Assembly: GCA_030655795.1 (NCBI GenBank)
Contig: JAUSPJ010000268.1
Coordinates: 1-8,142 of the forward strand
DNA from: Fidelibacterota bacterium
GTDB lineage: Bacteria; Fidelibacterota; UBA2242
Length of the DNA stretch: 8,142 bases
Reading direction: 5' to 3'
The notes beneath the pieces are model-generated. The model was not told where the DNA came from. It made no database searches and worked only from the letters and a program-made list of their open reading frames with translations. Positions within the stretch are counted from its first letter, which is position 1. Each line of letters begins with the position of its first letter. Positions 7,473 to 8,142 of the stretch are shown in pieces. The translations under genes were made by a program, and so were the position numbers.

Positions 7473-7730
7473 ATGAATAACAAAATATACACACTTAGCG
7501 CTAGTTTAGCTCATCCTCGTGAAGTTTTTACTTCTGCAATAAAAAATTCTGCATCCTCAGTGATTATTGCTCATAATCATCCGTCCGGAGATGCTAAACC
7601 TTCTGAAGATGATTTGGAAATTACAGAAAGATTAGTGAAAGCAGGAAATATTTTGGGAATTGATGTTACAGATCATGTTATCGTAGCAGAGGGAAATCAT
7701 TTTAGTTTTAAGAATGAAGGATTAATATAA
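7473..7730 (+). CDS. radC: RadC-family JAB/JAMM domain fragment (N-terminally truncated)
   Basis: These 85 residues match the C-terminal part of RadC (UPF0758), a protein of about 225 residues: SASLAHPREVFTSAIKNSA, then IIAHNHPSGDAKPSEDD holding the JAMM metal motif (H34, H36, S44, D47), then GIDVTDHVIVAEGNHFSFKNEGLI as the usual RadC end. The helix-hairpin-helix region and the first JAMM strand with its upstream glutamate are absent, and the TGA at 7464-7466 blocks extension in frame. Residues 1-7 (MNNKIYT) look like the family's NRII...GTL region with about ten residues missing, suggesting an internal deletion. The catalytic set is therefore incomplete and I expect no enzyme activity; it may be a pseudogene. 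Intact RadC-like proteins are often carried by mobile or accessory regions. There is no clear Shine-Dalgarno before 7473. The stop is two bases before the next GTG. Confidence 0.8.
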   Translation: MNNKIYTLSASLAHPREVFTSAIKNSASSVIIAHNHPSGDAKPSEDDLEITERLVKAGNILGIDVTDHVIVAEGNHFSFKNEGLI

Positions 7731-7732
7731 CA

Positions 7733-8035
7733 GTGAAAGAATTACTGCGAAAACAGGAAAGTAAAACATTAGAATTCAAAAGAGAATTTAATAATTCCAA
7801 TAAAGAAAAAATTCTTCAGACTATTATAGCTTTTGCTAATGGAAGCGGCGGGAATTTGATCTTTGGTATAGATGATGATAGAAAGATCATTGGAGTAGCA
7901 AATCCTTTTGAATTGGAAGAAAAATTATCAAATATCACCTTTGACAGCATTAGCCCAACAATCCGCATCGATACGGTATTTATCACCGAGCAGAATAAAA
8001 CATTGGTAATAATAAAAATCCCATTAGGCGCTTAA
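7733..8035 (+). CDS. AlbA_2 domain protein fragment (Schlafen/COG2865-like N-terminus)
   Basis: The 100 residues cover one AlbA_2 domain nearly complete: KTLEFKREF (12-20), IIAFANGSGGNLIFGIDDD (31-49), IIGVANPFELEEKLSNI (52-68), ISPTIRIDTVFI (73-84) and the final strand TLVIIKIPLGA. Family proteins continue from this point with a PYYLKSKG-type loop and a further 300 or more residues; here a TAA follows directly, and reading past it (KSNFYFF) does not restore the family pattern, so the 3' end looks deleted. The start is GTG at 7733 with AAGGA at 7717-7721 as ribosome binding site, two bases after the RadC fragment, so both would be read from one message. It belongs to a different sub-branch from the remnant at 7273, so it is not a local duplicate. 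It might be a stand-alone small protein, but decay is more likely. Function is unknown. Confidence 0.7.
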   Translation: MKELLRKQESKTLEFKREFNNSNKEKILQTIIAFANGSGGNLIFGIDDDRKIIGVANPFELEEKLSNITFDSISPTIRIDTVFITEQNKTLVIIKIPLGA

Positions 8036-8040
8036 AAGTC

Positions 8041-8069
8041 AAATTTTTACTTTTTTGTAAAGAAAATTT
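8041..8069. other. Weak AT-rich stem-loop after the second AlbA_2 fragment
   Basis: AAATTTT (8041-8047) can pair with AAAATTT (8063-8069), and TAC (8048-8050) with GTA (8057-8059), leaving a T6 loop and a three-base AAG bulge. The stem has one G-C pair and no following T run on the plus strand, so it is a poor intrinsic terminator. The flanking bases 8036-8096 hold no gene that I can support. Confidence 0.2.
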
Positions 8070-8096
8070 GGAGTTCTCGACGGTAAAAAGCATAAT

Positions 8097-8138
8097 GAAT
8101 ATCGAATATCGAACAAGGAATAACGAATTTTGAAGAGA
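8097..8138 (+). repeat. Degenerate 7-base tandem repeat (GAATATC-like)
   Basis: Six consecutive 7-base units begin with GAA: GAATATC, GAATATC, GAACAAG, GAATAAC, GAATTTT, GAAGAGA. The first two are identical and the later ones drift; the array runs to within a few bases of the window end and may continue beyond it. Similar AATATCGAATATCGAACAAGG tracts occur as dispersed intergenic elements in a range of bacterial genomes (from memory). It carries no open frame of note. Confidence 0.55.
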
Positions 8139-8142
8139 ATTT

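Noticed and set aside
8041..8069. An intrinsic terminator after the second AlbA_2 fragment
   Set aside because: The hairpin is almost all A-T pairs with a bulge and lacks a trailing T tract, so it is listed only as a weak stem-loop.
8097..8142. A CRISPR array
   Set aside because: The units are 7 bases and contiguous, with no spacers and no cas genes in the window.

Overview
The first 7.2 kb is a tight, single-strand operon fragment that reads left to right. It holds the C-terminal part of a xanthine-dehydrogenase-type molybdenum hydroxylase, an allantoinase-like cyclic amidohydrolase, the aminohydrolase SsnA, and a complete YgfK flavin/iron-sulfur oxidoreductase. I identified these by recognising motifs and family sequence, without database searches. 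Coding genes overlap or nearly touch: a 4-base TTGA overlap, a 35-base gap, and an 8-base ATGAGTGA overlap. This points to one transcript whose promoter lies upstream of the window. The same families co-occur in the purine/urate catabolism loci of Enterobacteria and Clostridia (xdh, hyuA, ygeWXY, ygfK, ssnA). That makes anaerobic use of purine or related N-heterocycles the best reading of the operon. A plausible division of labour, which is inference, is as follows: the Mo hydroxylase oxidises the ring, SsnA deaminates or opens it, YgfK moves electrons between NAD(P)H, flavin and Fe-S centres (perhaps reducing a ring), and the allantoinase-like enzyme opens a cyclic ureide.

After the core of ygfK the base composition falls. 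By hand count there is about 44% G+C in 6301-6400, about 31% in 6961-7060 and about 24% in 7741-7840. The last 900 bases look like an accessory or decaying region. They hold a frameshifted AlbA_2 (Schlafen-like) domain remnant, a RadC C-terminal (JAB/JAMM) fragment lacking its N-terminal two thirds, and a second AlbA_2 fragment that stops after that domain. Two short sequences of a dispersed or tandem repeat type bracket this island: a purine-rich ACCGCAGACGACGC element near 7243-7270 and a 7-base-period GAATATC-like array at 8097-8138. No gene is supported on the minus strand.

The organism cannot be named from this window. It is a bacterium of moderate G+C with Shine-Dalgarno sequences at some genes and with TTG and GTG starts. 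The pairing of ygfK/ssnA with an allantoinase-like enzyme, plus the style of the repeats, fits an anaerobic non-enterobacterial lineage, perhaps of the FCB group, but this is a weak guess. I see no CRISPR array, tRNA, rRNA or intact mobile element. No wholly new system is evident. The most interesting points are the gene combination, a candidate catalytic cysteine in YgfK, and the decayed AlbA_2/RadC island at the composition boundary.
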